Below, piece by piece: positions 26,265 through 34,869 of a DNA stretch of 50,227 nt (its first letter is position 1; each line of letters begins with the position of its first letter). The translations under genes were made by a program, and so were the position numbers. Origin of the DNA: Lachnospiraceae bacterium (GTDB lineage Bacteria > Bacillota > Clostridia > Lachnospirales > Lachnospiraceae); the NCBI GenBank assembly GCA_021200995.1, contig JAJQFS010000017.1:1-50227 (forward strand). The letters run 5' to 3'. The notes under the pieces are model-generated. The model ran no database searches, was not told the DNA's origin, and saw nothing but the letters and a program-made list of their open reading frames with translations.

Positions 26265-26332
26265 CAAAAAAGGTATGAGGCCGGACATCGGATGAAAAGT
26301 CCGTAGCAGCCGGACGGAAATGAGGAATGTTT

Positions 26333-27976
26333 GTGATCAGACTGACGCAGGTAAAGCTTCCGCTTACATATTCGGAGGAAGACTTAAAAAATAAATGCGC
26401 AGTGCTTTTGCGGATTCAGCCCGCGCAGATTAAAAAGCTGGAGCTCATCAGGAGGTCAGTGGACGCGCGCAAAAAGCCGGAAATCATATACAGCTGTGTG
26501 GTGGATGTGATGGTGGAGAGGGAGAAAACGGTTCTCAAAAACAGCCGCTGTAAGCAGGCGGAGTTTGTGAAACGGGAGACATATCACTTTCCCAGGCAGT
26601 GCGCGGGGAATCTGCCAGCACCGATTGTGATCGTGGGAATGGGTCCCGCGGGGCTATTCTCTGGTTATCTGCTGGCCGAGGCGGGTTATTGTCCTGTTCT
26701 GCTAGAGCGCGGCCAGGATGTGGATTCGCGCAAAGCCGCGGTGGAGGCGTTCTGAAAAACCGGCGTTTTAAACCCGGATTCCAATGTACAGTTCGGGGAG
26801 GGCGGCGCCGGCGCTTTTTCCGACGGCAAATTAAATACGACGATCAAAGACCAGGGAGGACGTATCCGGAAGGTGCTGGAGATTTTTGTAGAGAACGGCG
26901 CGCCGGAGGATATTTTGTATGAGGCGAAACCGCATATCGGAACGGATGTGCTTTCTCTGGTTGTGAAAAATATGCGCAAGCGTATCTTAAGCTGGGGCGG
27001 CCGGGTGCGTTTTGAAAGCTGCGTGACGGATATTTCGATAGAAAAGAATTGCGTGACCGGCGTGGAAATCAACGGCACAGAACACTTGTCCTGTTCCGCG
27101 CTGGTACTCGCCGTTGGTCACAGTGCCAGAGACACCTTTTCTCTTTTATTACAGAAAAATATCTCCATGGAGCCCAAGCCCTTCGCGGTGGGCTTTCGCG
27201 TGATTCATCCGCAAAAATTAATCAACCGCAGTCAGTATGGCGTGGATGCGCATGAGATTCTGGGCGCCGCGCCCTATAAACTGACCGCCCGCACCTCATC
27301 CGGCAGGGGCGTTTATACCTTCTGCATGTGTCCGGGCGGCTATGTGGTCAACGCTTCCTCTGAGCCGGAACATACGGTTGTGAACGGCATGAGCTATCAC
27401 GGCCGGAGCGGAGAATTTGCCAACAGCGCCGTGATAGTGACAGTTGGAGAGCAGGATTATGACAGGCAGGACGCGCTCGCTGGCATGCGGTTTCAGAGAG
27501 AACTGGAAAAGAGGGCATATGAGCTGGGACAGGGCGCTGTGCCGGTGGAGCGGTACGGGGAGTTTCGCGAAGCTGTGAATAATGAGGACACAGACAGTGC
27601 GAAGATACAGGGGCCAGGCCAGATGTCCCATGAGTCTGCTGAAAATGACATGGAGTCAACCGGTAAATGTGTCAGGGGAAAAACGGTTACCACCGATCTG
27701 ACACAGATTTTACCCAGCGAGCTGAATCATGCCTTTATCGAAGGCATGGAGCACTTTGACAAAATCATTCCCGGATTTGCTGGCGCCTCTACTCTTTTGT
27801 GCGGCGTGGAGAGCAGAACCTCGTCGCCTGTACGCATTGTAAGAGACGACAGTCTGCAGTCTGTCACCGTCGCAGGACTTTACCCCTGCGGCGAGGGCGC
27901 GGGCTATGCCGGCGGCATTGTCAGCGCCGCGGCGGACGGTATGCGTGTGGCGGAAATGGTGGCAGGAAAGATTTAA
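26333..27976 (+). pseudogene. NAD(P)/FAD-dependent oxidoreductase interrupted by an in-frame TGA
   Basis: The reading frame encodes a complete flavoprotein of about 547 residues except for one TGA at 26753-26755 (codon 141). Before it are an N-terminal helper domain and the FAD motif PIVIVGMGPAGLFSGYLLA. After it the same frame continues KTGVLNPDSNVQFGEGG, GAFSDGKLNT, CPGGYVVNASSEPE and the C-terminal CGEGAGYAGGIVSAAADG. Homologues have tryptophan at this site (AFWKTGVLN), so a TGG to TGA change explains it. No frameshift is present, and the downstream part shows no decay. It may be a recent nonsense mutation, a sequencing error, or a read-through site. I prefer GTG at 26333, since GAGGA lies six bases before it; an ATG at 26327 touches that site. 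Confidence 0.85.
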
Positions 27977-28039
27977 TGGCCACGCAGGAGGAAGGGAAAG
28001 AGGGCTGCCAGGTTGTCTGCTCCATATGAAAAACTGTCA

Positions 28040-28068
28040 GGTATTTTTTTCATTTTCTGGCATATACA
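28040..28068 (+). promoter_or_regulatory. Possible sigma-E promoter of spoIVA
   Basis: GGTATTTT (28040-28047) and CATATACA (28061-28068) are separated by 13 bases. They resemble the mother-cell sigma-E elements (-35 GKMATRTT, -10 CATAYAHT) in 6 and 7 of 8 positions. spoIVA is a sigma-E gene in Bacillus and Clostridium, which supports this reading. The region is AT-rich, so chance matches are possible. Confidence 0.4.
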
Positions 28069-28104
28069 TATATCAGTATCAGACCGGAGGATAAGACAGT
28101 AAAA

Positions 28105-29580
28105 ATGGCTCAGGCATATAATATGTATCAGGATATGAAGGAACGCACCAATGGACAGCTCTACATCGGGGTGGTGGGGCCGGTGCGCACGGGAAAAAGC
28201 ACTTTCATCAAGCGTTTCGCGGATCTGTGTATTCTGCCGAATCTGACTGACCCGCATGAGGCGGTGCGCCTGACTGATGAGCTGCCGCAGTCGAGCGGCG
28301 GCAGGACAATCACAACCACGGAACCCAAGTTTATTCCCAAGGAGGCTGCCGACATTCTCTTAGACGGCGACGTCCCTGTGAAGGTGCGTCTCATCGACTG
28401 CGTGGGTTATATGGTGGAGGGCGCCGCGGGACATATGGAGGAAGGACAGGAGCGCATGGTACATACGCCCTGGTATGAGGAGGAGATTCCCTTCACGAAG
28501 GCGGCGCAGATCGGCACGACCAAGGTGATTGAGGACCACGCCACGGTGGGCCTGATGATTACCACGGACGGCAGCTTTTCCGAACTGCCGAGAGAGGCCT
28601 ATGAGCAGGCTGAGGAAAAGACAGTCAGTGTCCTGTCCAAAGAGGGAAAGCCCTATCTGATTTTATTAAACTCATCGAAGCCCTACAGTGAGGAGACGAA
28701 GTCTTTAGCCACGCAGCTGGAAGAAAAATTTCAGGCCAGAGTCCTGCCTGTCAACTGCGAGCAGTTAAAGGAAGAGGATATTTACCGGATTCTGGAGACG
28801 CTTCTGTGGGAATTCCCGCTGATGGCGGTGGAATTTGATATTCCGAAGTGGGTGGAAATGCTGCCTTTAAGTCACCCGGTGAAGGCGGGGCTTTTAAAGG
28901 CTGCGCTTGCCATTGTGGAGAACAGAAACACAATCCGCAGCATGCGCGAAGCGTCTCTGCAAAGCGACTGCGAGTATCTGTCCGGTATTTCTCTAAAGAC
29001 AATCAGCCTGGCGGAGGGAAAAGTCGGGATTGCGTTTGCTGTGAAGGACGTGTATTATTATGACATGCTCAGCGAATATGTGGGCGAGCCGGTCGGGAAT
29101 GAGTATCAGCTTCTGGAAATGCTGCAGGATTTGTCCGGCATGCGCCGGGAGTACGGCAAGGTTTTGCGGGCGATGGAACAGGTGCGGCACGCAGGGTACG
29201 GTGTGGTGATGCCTGCCCAGGAGGAGATTACCTTAGACGACCCCGAGCTCATCAAACACGGCAGCAAATTCGGCGTTAAGATAAAGGCCAAAAGCCCAAG
29301 CATCCATCTGATCAGAGCCGGTATCGAAACGGAGATCGCGCCCATTGTGGGCACGAAGGAGCAGGCGGAGGATCTGATTACCTATATCAAGGCGGCTGAC
29401 TCAAGAGGCGAGAGCGTCTGGGATACCAATATCTTTGGCAAAACCGTGGAGCAGCTGGTGCAGGAAGGAATTCAAACCAAGATCAGCCATATTGAGGAAG
29501 AGAGCCAGGTTAAATTACAGGAGTCCATGCAGAAGATTGTCAACGACATGAACGGAGGCATGGTGTGTATTATCATCTAA
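28105..29580 (+). CDS. spoIVA: Stage IV sporulation protein A (SpoIVA)
   Basis: SpoIVA is a mother-cell ATPase that polymerises on the forespore surface to form the base of the spore coat. The 491-residue length is normal. The N-terminal TRAFAC-type GTPase fold holds Walker A GVVGPVRTGKST (Lys31) and the Walker B region VRLIDCVGYMVEGA. The C-terminal domain ends in GGMVCIII, the hydrophobic tail used for anchoring to SpoVM and the membrane. The ribosome binding site GGAGG is about 13 bases before the ATG, which is long. A possible sigma-E promoter lies upstream. Its presence shows that the organism comes from a spore-forming lineage. Confidence 0.97.
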   Translation: MAQAYNMYQDMKERTNGQLYIGVVGPVRTGKSTFIKRFADLCILPNLTDPHEAVRLTDELPQSSGGRTITTTEPKFIPKEAADILLDGDVPVKVRLIDCVGYMVEGAAGHMEEGQERMVHTPWYEEEIPFTKAAQIGTTKVIEDHATVGLMITTDGSFSELPREAYEQAEEKTVSVLSKEGKPYLILLNSSKPYSEETKSLATQLEEKFQARVLPVNCEQLKEEDIYRILETLLWEFPLMAVEFDIPKWVEMLPLSHPVKAGLLKAALAIVENRNTIRSMREASLQSDCEYLSGISLKTISLAEGKVGIAFAVKDVYYYDMLSEYVGEPVGNEYQLLEMLQDLSGMRREYGKVLRAMEQVRHAGYGVVMPAQEEITLDDPELIKHGSKFGVKIKAKSPSIHLIRAGIETEIAPIVGTKEQAEDLITYIKAADSRGESVWDTNIFGKTVEQLVQEGIQTKISHIEEESQVKLQESMQKIVNDMNGGMVCIII

Positions 29581-29589
29581 AGGGAAACT

Positions 29590-31257
29590 ATGGGAGTACA
29601 GGGATTTATCATTTTTATTATCATCGCGTATTTTGCGGTCTGCGCCATGGTCTGGTTCAGGGGGCGGAAAGAAATCCGCGCCTTCCAGGAGACCATCCGC
29701 CAGAATCATGGAGTGAGACAGTCCAGGAAACTGGATGAGACGCGCAAAAAGTGGGTGACCGGCTTCTGGAGGCATTTTCAGGGGCCGGCGCTTTTGGATG
29801 AGACGACCTGGAATGACCTGAACCTGGACCAGATTTTCCCCTCTGTCAATCACACCTACTCGGCGGTTGGGGAGGAATATCTGTATTACCTGCTCCATCA
29901 CGTTGACCAGAGTGAGGAGGAGCTTCAGCATTTCGAGGAACTGGTGCGGTTCTGGGAGGCCCACCCGGATGAAAGGGTATTTTTGCAGACGAATCTCTGG
30001 CAGTTGGGCTATAGCGGCGGCTCGTCCATTGCCGACTGCATAGAAAATCTGGATATATTGCGGGATTTTCATGTGCGGCAGGATGTGTTTATTGATTTAT
30101 TGTATATCCCGGCCATCATTCTGACAGCCGTGTCAGGACAGGGCTTTCTTTTGCTGCTCTGCGTGATGATTGCGCAGATTCTTTTGTATTTTCGCAAAAA
30201 AGTGCAGATACAGCCTTTTTTGCATTCTTTCGCCTATTTCGCGAAGCTTTTGGCTTTTGTGGACAGGCTTCAGAAACTGAAACATTCAGAGCCTGCCGTT
30301 TCAGAGGAAATAGACAGGCTTTTGGGAGTAGAAAAGAAGCTGAAACCCATGCTGCGCGGTTCTTCTCTGATCAAGGACGGTTCTCTGGGCGGCGGAACGC
30401 CGATCGACGGCGTCATGGATTATGTGCGGATGTGCACGCACGCGGATATTATTCAGTTTTACCGGATGCTGCGGTACGCGTATGAAAATCAGGACGAGCT
30501 GTGGACGCTGGCGGAAGGAGTGGGTCGTCTGGACGCCTCCGCGTCCGTCTGCGCGTACAGACATACCAGGCAGGACTGGTGTGTGCCTGTAGTCGGGGAA
30601 GCTTTTTCCATGGTAAACGGCAGATATCCGCTGATCAGAGAGCCCGTGGGAAACAGCGTTACGGGGGAGAAGTCCGTGCTTTTGACGGGGTCCAATGCTT
30701 CCGGCAAATCGACGTTTCTGCGTACCGTGGCGGTGAACGCGGTCTTTGCGCAGACGATTCACACCTGCCTGTGTGATTCCTACACGGCGCCGCTTTACAG
30801 AATTTATTCTTCTCTGGCTCTGACCGATGACGTCATCAGCGGGGACAGCTACTATATGGTAGAAATCAAAACCATGAAACGAATCCTGGACAGCGTACTT
30901 AAGCCCGGCCGGCCTGTCCTGTGCGTTCTGGATGAGGTACTTCGCGGCACCAACACAGCGGAGCGGATTTCTGCTTCCAGCCAGATCTTACGCTGGCTGT
31001 CAGGACAGAACTGTCTCTGCTTTGCCGCCACGCACGACCTGGAGTTAGTGGATCTTCTCAGTACAGAGTTTGCGCATTATCATTTTTCAGAGAGTTTTAC
31101 CGATGGGGATGTGCAGTTCACATATCAGTTAAAGCCCGGCAGATGTGAAAGCCGCAACGCGATTCGCCTGCTGGAGGTTATGGGATATCCTGAGGAGATT
31201 ACTGCCGCCGCGGAAAATTTATGCCTGGAACTGCTGCATGATAAAAAGAGGGTGTGA
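29590..31257 (+). CDS. Membrane-anchored MutS-family ATPase
   Basis: The 555-residue protein has the MutS ATPase domain at its C-terminus (about 350-545). Walker A is TGSNASGKSTFLRTVAVN, the Walker B region is LCVLDEVLRGTNTAERI, and ATHDLEL is present. It lacks the mismatch-recognition domains of MutS1. The N-terminus has one membrane helix (about 4-24, FIIFIIIAYFAVCAMVWF). Two more lie in the middle (about 160-200), around a MutS-core-like helical region. Such membrane MutS-like proteins are widespread in Firmicutes and Bacteroidetes and their function is unknown. AAAGGGA precedes the ATG, ten bases after spoIVA, so it is probably co-transcribed with it. A role in mismatch repair is unlikely. 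Confidence 0.8.
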   Translation: MGVQGFIIFIIIAYFAVCAMVWFRGRKEIRAFQETIRQNHGVRQSRKLDETRKKWVTGFWRHFQGPALLDETTWNDLNLDQIFPSVNHTYSAVGEEYLYYLLHHVDQSEEELQHFEELVRFWEAHPDERVFLQTNLWQLGYSGGSSIADCIENLDILRDFHVRQDVFIDLLYIPAIILTAVSGQGFLLLLCVMIAQILLYFRKKVQIQPFLHSFAYFAKLLAFVDRLQKLKHSEPAVSEEIDRLLGVEKKLKPMLRGSSLIKDGSLGGGTPIDGVMDYVRMCTHADIIQFYRMLRYAYENQDELWTLAEGVGRLDASASVCAYRHTRQDWCVPVVGEAFSMVNGRYPLIREPVGNSVTGEKSVLLTGSNASGKSTFLRTVAVNAVFAQTIHTCLCDSYTAPLYRIYSSLALTDDVISGDSYYMVEIKTMKRILDSVLKPGRPVLCVLDEVLRGTNTAERISASSQILRWLSGQNCLCFAATHDLELVDLLSTEFAHYHFSESFTDGDVQFTYQLKPGRCESRNAIRLLEVMGYPEEITAAAENLCLELLHDKKRV

Positions 31258-31275
31258 ATCCCTTATGTTTTAACC

Positions 31276-31304
31276 TTGCGTATTTCTTTCTTTTTTGATA
31301 TGAT
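31276..31304 (+). promoter_or_regulatory. Predicted sigma-A promoter in the gene-free region
   Basis: TTGCGT (31276-31281) and TATGAT (31299-31304) are spaced by exactly 17 bases, making a strong housekeeping-type promoter. CCTTGCGTA (31274-31282), which contains the -35, is repeated in inverted form as TACGCAAGG (31336-31344), so the start site lies midway between the two arms. The promoter could serve a small RNA or the asp23-nusB operon with a leader of about 290 bases. Confidence 0.6.
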
Positions 31305-31327
31305 ACAAGGGATCCAAAGTCATAAAT

Positions 31328-31380
31328 CGAATGCTTACGCAAGGTACGCCCTTCGGGTGTGCATTCGTATTTTTATTTTG
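31328..31380 (+). terminator. Terminator-like hairpin downstream of the 31276 promoter
   Basis: CGAATGC (31328-31334) pairs with GCATTCG (31361-31367). Inside it ACGCCC pairs with GGGTGT around a TTC loop, leaving an 11-base bulge on the left arm. A T-rich tail (TATTTTTATTTT) follows. If it works, it would end a transcript of roughly 65-70 bases from the promoter at 31276, that is, a small RNA or an attenuated leader. Confidence 0.5.
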
Positions 31381-31407
31381 GAGACCGCAACAACATGAGG
31401 AAGGAGC

Positions 31408-31435
31408 CAATTTGACCGTTATTCAGGTCAAATTG
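31408..31435 (+). other. Perfect 10-bp hairpin
   Basis: CAATTTGACC (31408-31417) and GGTCAAATTG (31426-31435) form a perfect stem with an 8-base loop. It lacks a T-tract. At DNA level it is also a spaced palindrome (TTGACC/GGTCAA), which could bind a dimeric regulator. Confidence 0.55.
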
Positions 31436-31447
31436 CGCGGATTCCGA

Positions 31448-31549
31448 ATGGTGTCATGGATTGTGGGATAAGTGAGATAGGAAATCTTTGATTTCCGTAA
31501 TCGAACTTATGCACAGCAGCGATTTTTGCGGAGCAATCCATGGTATCAT
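31448..31549 (+). ncRNA. Candidate structured RNA element upstream of the asp23-like gene
   Basis: About 100 bases fold by eye into nested stems. The outer 16-bp stem (31448-31463 with 31534-31549) pairs fully, with three G-U wobbles. Inside, ATAAGT (31468-31473) pairs with ACTTAT (31505-31510), and GGAAAT (31480-31485) pairs with ATTTCC (31491-31496) around CTTTG. G-U pairs in a long stem suggest selection for RNA pairing. It ends 50 bases before the asp23-like start, with no open reading frame of note. It matches no riboswitch class I know. It may be an independent RNA, a leader element or a mobile repeat. Confidence 0.5.
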
Positions 31550-31599
31550 ATCAATTTTCGATTATTTATTAGACATATCAGTGATACAGGAGGAATTCT

Positions 31600-31968
31600 A
31601 TGGAAACGAAAAACGCGTACGCACTGAGAGAGGATGAAAAGGCCGGCTCGGTCTACCTGCAGGAGGACGTGGTAGCCAGCATCGCCTGTCTGGCGGCGAC
31701 GAGGGACATCGATGGAGTGCTGGGAATCTACGACGGCAGTCAGGAAGCCAGGAAGTTAAAGGGCTCCGGAAAAGCGCCGAAGGGCGTTGCCGTTGACATT
31801 CATCACGGCGTCGTGGATGTCGACCTGAATATTTCCATTCTTTACGGATATAATGTTCCCTCCATCTGTCAGAAGGTGCAGGCGAAGGTGAAGAGCATGA
31901 TTGAGAATATGACAGGGATGAAGGTTGGCAGCGTGAACCTGCGGATTGCCGGCCTGAGTATGAAATAA
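31600..31968 (+). CDS. Asp23/Gls24 (YqhY-type) family protein
   Basis: The 122-residue Asp23-domain protein resembles Bacillus YqhY, which stands next to nusB and has been linked to control of acetyl-CoA carboxylase. The domain spans about 18-118, with GSVYLQEDVVASIACLAA, the glycine-rich turn GSGKAPKGVAVDI, VDVDLNISILYGYNVP and VNLRIAGL. There is no membrane segment. ACAGGAGGA lies before the ATG. The gene is 41 bases from nusB, so the yqhY-nusB order is kept. The exact molecular role is not known. Confidence 0.88.
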   Translation: METKNAYALREDEKAGSVYLQEDVVASIACLAATRDIDGVLGIYDGSQEARKLKGSGKAPKGVAVDIHHGVVDVDLNISILYGYNVPSICQKVQAKVKSMIENMTGMKVGSVNLRIAGLSMK

Positions 31969-32009
31969 ATGCATACACGACCATTCTTCGATATGAGGGA
32001 GAGAAACGA

Positions 32010-32414
32010 ATGACGAGATCAGAGTTGCGCGAGGAGATATTCAAGCTTCTTTTCCGCGTGGAATTTAACGCGCCGGAGGACATGGAAGAGCAGAAGCGCC
32101 TGTTTCTGCTCTGTGATGATGTGCCCCTGAGTGAAACGGACGAGATCTATATTTCCGAAAAATATGAGAACATCGCGGTCATGCTGCCTGAGATCGACGC
32201 TCTGTTAGTGGAGAAGGCGGAGGGCTGGAATAAAAAGCGCATGGGCAAGGTGGAGCTTACCATCCTGCGGCTGGCGGTGTATGAGATTTTAAAGGACGAC
32301 ACAGTTCCGGCGGGCGCGGCCATCAATGAGGCGGTGGAACTGGCCAAGAAATACGGACAGGAGAACGCGGGCAGCTTTGTCAACGGCGTGCTTGCCAAGT
32401 TTGTCCGGGAATAG
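32010..32414 (+). CDS. nusB: Transcription antitermination factor NusB
   Basis: NusB binds boxA RNA with NusE (S10) and promotes antitermination on rRNA operons. The 134-residue all-helical product has the family start region (REEIFKLLFRVEF), LTILRLAVYEIL and the C-terminal INEAVELAKKYGQENAGSFVNGVLAKF. The ATG follows GAGGGAGAG. xseA starts ten bases after its stop, continuing the nusB-xseA-xseB-ispA operon known from Firmicutes. Confidence 0.96.
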   Translation: MTRSELREEIFKLLFRVEFNAPEDMEEQKRLFLLCDDVPLSETDEIYISEKYENIAVMLPEIDALLVEKAEGWNKKRMGKVELTILRLAVYEILKDDTVPAGAAINEAVELAKKYGQENAGSFVNGVLAKFVRE

Positions 32415-32424
32415 GAAGCGCGCT

Positions 32425-33720
32425 ATGGCCAATGTGTATTCCGTTTCGCAGGTCAATCATTATATCAAAAATATGTTCACGCAGGATTTTCTGCTGCAGG
32501 GTCTTTCTGTTTCAGGAGAGGTCGGCAGCTGTAAGTATCATTCCTCTGGACATATTTATTTTACGTTGAAGGAAAAAGGGGCGGCTTTAAGCTGTGTGAT
32601 GTTCGCCGGATACAGGAAGGGACTGGATTTTACGCTGACGCAGGGGCAGCAGGTCATTGTCTCGGGAAGCATTGAGGCATATGAGCGGGACGGTACCTAT
32701 CAGCTCTATGCCAGGAGTATCCGTCTGGCCGGAAGCGGCAGATTATATGAACAGTATGAAGCCCTCAAAAAAGAACTCGAAGAGATGGGCATGTTTGATT
32801 CTTGTTACAAACAGCCCATTCCTCGTTTTATAAAGACGCTCGGAGTGGTGACGGCTCCCACGGGTGCGGCTGTGCGGGATATTATCCAGATTACACAGCG
32901 GCGCAATCCTTTTGTGCAGATTATCCTGTATCCCGCGCAGGTGCAGGGAGACGGCGCGGCAGAGAGTATCGTAAATGGGATTCACGCGCTGGAGGAAAAG
33001 CGGGTGAACGTCATGATTGTCGGCAGAGGCGGCGGCTCCATTGAAGATTTATGGGCCTTTAATGAGCGGATTGTGGCGGAAGCGGTTTTTCACTGCGCTG
33101 TGCCGGTCATTTCAGCGGTGGGACATGAGACGGATACCACGATCATTGATTTTGTCTCGGATTTAAGAGCGCCCACGCCGTCCGCGGCGGCGGAGCTGGC
33201 GGTATATGACGCCATGGTTTATCTGACGAATCTGGAGAGCATTGAGGCGCAGCTGACAGGACGTATGCGTGATACGCTCAATCGTTATCAGGCCGGTCTG
33301 TCATACAGGAATCAGGTGCTGAAAGCCCGCCATCCCGGCGCCAGGCTTCGGGAGCAGAGAACGCGGCTGGAGTATGTGAGAGAACAGCTGGATACGCTGA
33401 TGGAGGAGCAGCTGACGGATCGGCGCAGACGTCTGTCAGAGCTGGGAAATCAGCTGCCGGACCTGATGGAGCAAAAGCTGATGCGATACCAGAACCGTCT
33501 GGATGTTCAGGTGGCTGCCCTGAAGGGATTGTCGCCGTTAAATAAGCTGAGACAGGGACTCAGCTATGTGACGGATGAGAGAGGACATGCCGTCCGTTCG
33601 GCCACACAGGTGAAAACCGGGCAGGAAATCAGCCTGCAGTTTCAGGACGGCAGAGTAAATGCCACGGTGCTGGGAAAGGAGCTTGAGGATGTCAAAAAAA
33701 GATTTGGACAAAGCGGTTGA
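32425..33720 (+). CDS. xseA: Exodeoxyribonuclease VII large subunit
   Basis: Exonuclease VII degrades single-stranded DNA in both directions. The 431-residue subunit has an N-terminal OB fold (about 1-100, SVSQVNHYIKNMF and VSGEVGSCKYHSSGHIYFTLK). The catalytic domain has GVVTAPTGAAVRDII, GRGGGSIEDLWAFNE and SAVGHETDTTIIDFVSDLRAPTPSAAAELA. A long coiled coil (about 270-370) carries the small subunits. The ATG at 32425 is chosen because homologues begin there; the ribosome binding site (GGAAG) is weak, and nusB coupling is likely. The end overlaps xseB by 32 bases. Confidence 0.96.
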   Translation: MANVYSVSQVNHYIKNMFTQDFLLQGLSVSGEVGSCKYHSSGHIYFTLKEKGAALSCVMFAGYRKGLDFTLTQGQQVIVSGSIEAYERDGTYQLYARSIRLAGSGRLYEQYEALKKELEEMGMFDSCYKQPIPRFIKTLGVVTAPTGAAVRDIIQITQRRNPFVQIILYPAQVQGDGAAESIVNGIHALEEKRVNVMIVGRGGGSIEDLWAFNERIVAEAVFHCAVPVISAVGHETDTTIIDFVSDLRAPTPSAAAELAVYDAMVYLTNLESIEAQLTGRMRDTLNRYQAGLSYRNQVLKARHPGARLREQRTRLEYVREQLDTLMEEQLTDRRRRLSELGNQLPDLMEQKLMRYQNRLDVQVAALKGLSPLNKLRQGLSYVTDERGHAVRSATQVKTGQEISLQFQDGRVNATVLGKELEDVKKRFGQSG

Positions 33721-33982
33721 ATCGGAGGCTGAGAGCACTATGGAAGGGAAAGCTGAAATGGCGCCTGAAGCGGCAGGGGACAATGATCTGTCTGTAGAGG
33801 AAGCCTTTGCGCGCCTGGACGAGCTGATACGGGAACTGGAGAAACCGGAACAGACACTGGAAGCCTCTTTTCAGTCCTACGCTGAGGGCATGAAGCTGGT
33901 ACAGTTCTGCAATGACGCGCTGGACAAGGTGGAAAAAAAGGTGCTCGTGCTGAGCAGGGATGGAGAAGTCGATGAGTTTTAA
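33689..33982 (+). CDS. xseB: Exodeoxyribonuclease VII small subunit
   Basis: The 97-residue partner of XseA binds its coiled coil. After an acidic, variable N-terminus of about 35 residues, the conserved part reads LSVEEAFARLDELIRELE, then the helix EASFQSYAEGMKLVQFCNDAL and KVEKKVLVL. The N-terminal extension is longer than in most XseB proteins. The ATG at 33689 follows AAAGGAGCTTGAGG and lies inside the xseA end. The gene overlaps ispA by 11 bases. Confidence 0.93.
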   Translation: MSKKDLDKAVESEAESTMEGKAEMAPEAAGDNDLSVEEAFARLDELIRELEKPEQTLEASFQSYAEGMKLVQFCNDALDKVEKKVLVLSRDGEVDEF

Positions 33983-34868
33983 CGAAGTGCTCACATCTAA
34001 GGCGGAGAATATAGAAGAGATCATTCGCCAGTACCTTCCCAAAGAGGAGGGGTTTCAGAAGACTGTCCTTCAGGCGATGAATTACAGTATTCTGGCGGGA
34101 GGAAAGCGCCTGCGCCCCATGCTGATGCAGGAGGTCTTTGCTTCATGCGGCGGGGCAGATGAAGAGATTTTAAAACCGTTCATGGCGGCGCTGGAGATGA
34201 TACACACCTATTCCCTGGTCCACGATGATCTGCCGGCCATGGATAATGATGAATACCGCAGAGGGCGCAAAACCACGCACGCTGTGTATGGGGAGGATAT
34301 GGCGATTCTCGCGGGAGACGGATTGTTAAATTACGCGTTTGAGACAGCTCTGCGCGCTTTTGACATCGCGGACGCCGGTGAGTATCCGCGCATTGTCAGG
34401 GCGCTTGAGGTTCTGGCGAATAAGGCGGGGATATATGGGATGATCGGCGGCCAGGTCTGCGATGTGGAGTCGGAGAATCAACAGGAAGAGATCAGCGCCG
34501 GGAAACTTCTGTTTATCCATGAGCATAAAACCGCCGCTCTGATTGAGGCCGCGATGATGATCGGCGGCATTCTGGCAGGGGCGGACGAGAAACGGATCAG
34601 CGCTCTGGAGCAGGCGGCGTCGGATATCGGCATCGCGTTTCAGATTCAGGATGATATTCTGGATGTGACCGGTTCACAGGAGGTGCTGGGAAAACCCATC
34701 GGGAGTGATGAACGCAATCACAAACAGACGTATGTCAGTATTTATGGCCTGCAACAGTCCGCGAAGGATGTGGACCGCCTAAGCAGGGAGGCGATCAGTC
34801 TGATGGAGCTGCAAGAGGACAGTTTCCTCTTTCAACTGATCACATGGCTGATTCACCGGGAGAAATAG
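33972..34868 (+). CDS. ispA: Farnesyl diphosphate synthase family polyprenyl synthetase
   Basis: This condenses isopentenyl and allylic diphosphates, most likely to farnesyl diphosphate, a precursor of undecaprenyl phosphate and quinones. The 298-residue all-helical enzyme has GGKRLRPML, the first aspartate-rich motif in VHDDLPAMDNDEYRRG and the second in FQIQDDILDV. Product length cannot be told precisely, since geranylgeranyl synthases look similar. I choose the ATG at 33972 because GGAG lies six bases before it; the in-frame ATG at 33960 has a poorer site. It overlaps xseB, and dxs starts one base after its stop, which puts two isoprenoid steps together. Confidence 0.93.
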   Translation: MSFNEVLTSKAENIEEIIRQYLPKEEGFQKTVLQAMNYSILAGGKRLRPMLMQEVFASCGGADEEILKPFMAALEMIHTYSLVHDDLPAMDNDEYRRGRKTTHAVYGEDMAILAGDGLLNYAFETALRAFDIADAGEYPRIVRALEVLANKAGIYGMIGGQVCDVESENQQEEISAGKLLFIHEHKTAALIEAAMMIGGILAGADEKRISALEQAASDIGIAFQIQDDILDVTGSQEVLGKPIGSDERNHKQTYVSIYGLQQSAKDVDRLSREAISLMELQEDSFLFQLITWLIHREK

Positions 34869-34869
34869 C

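Noticed and set aside
26753-26800. Selenocysteine at the in-frame TGA of the flavoprotein
   Set aside because: Homologues have tryptophan, not cysteine, at this position, and I see no convincing SECIS-like stem directly after the codon.
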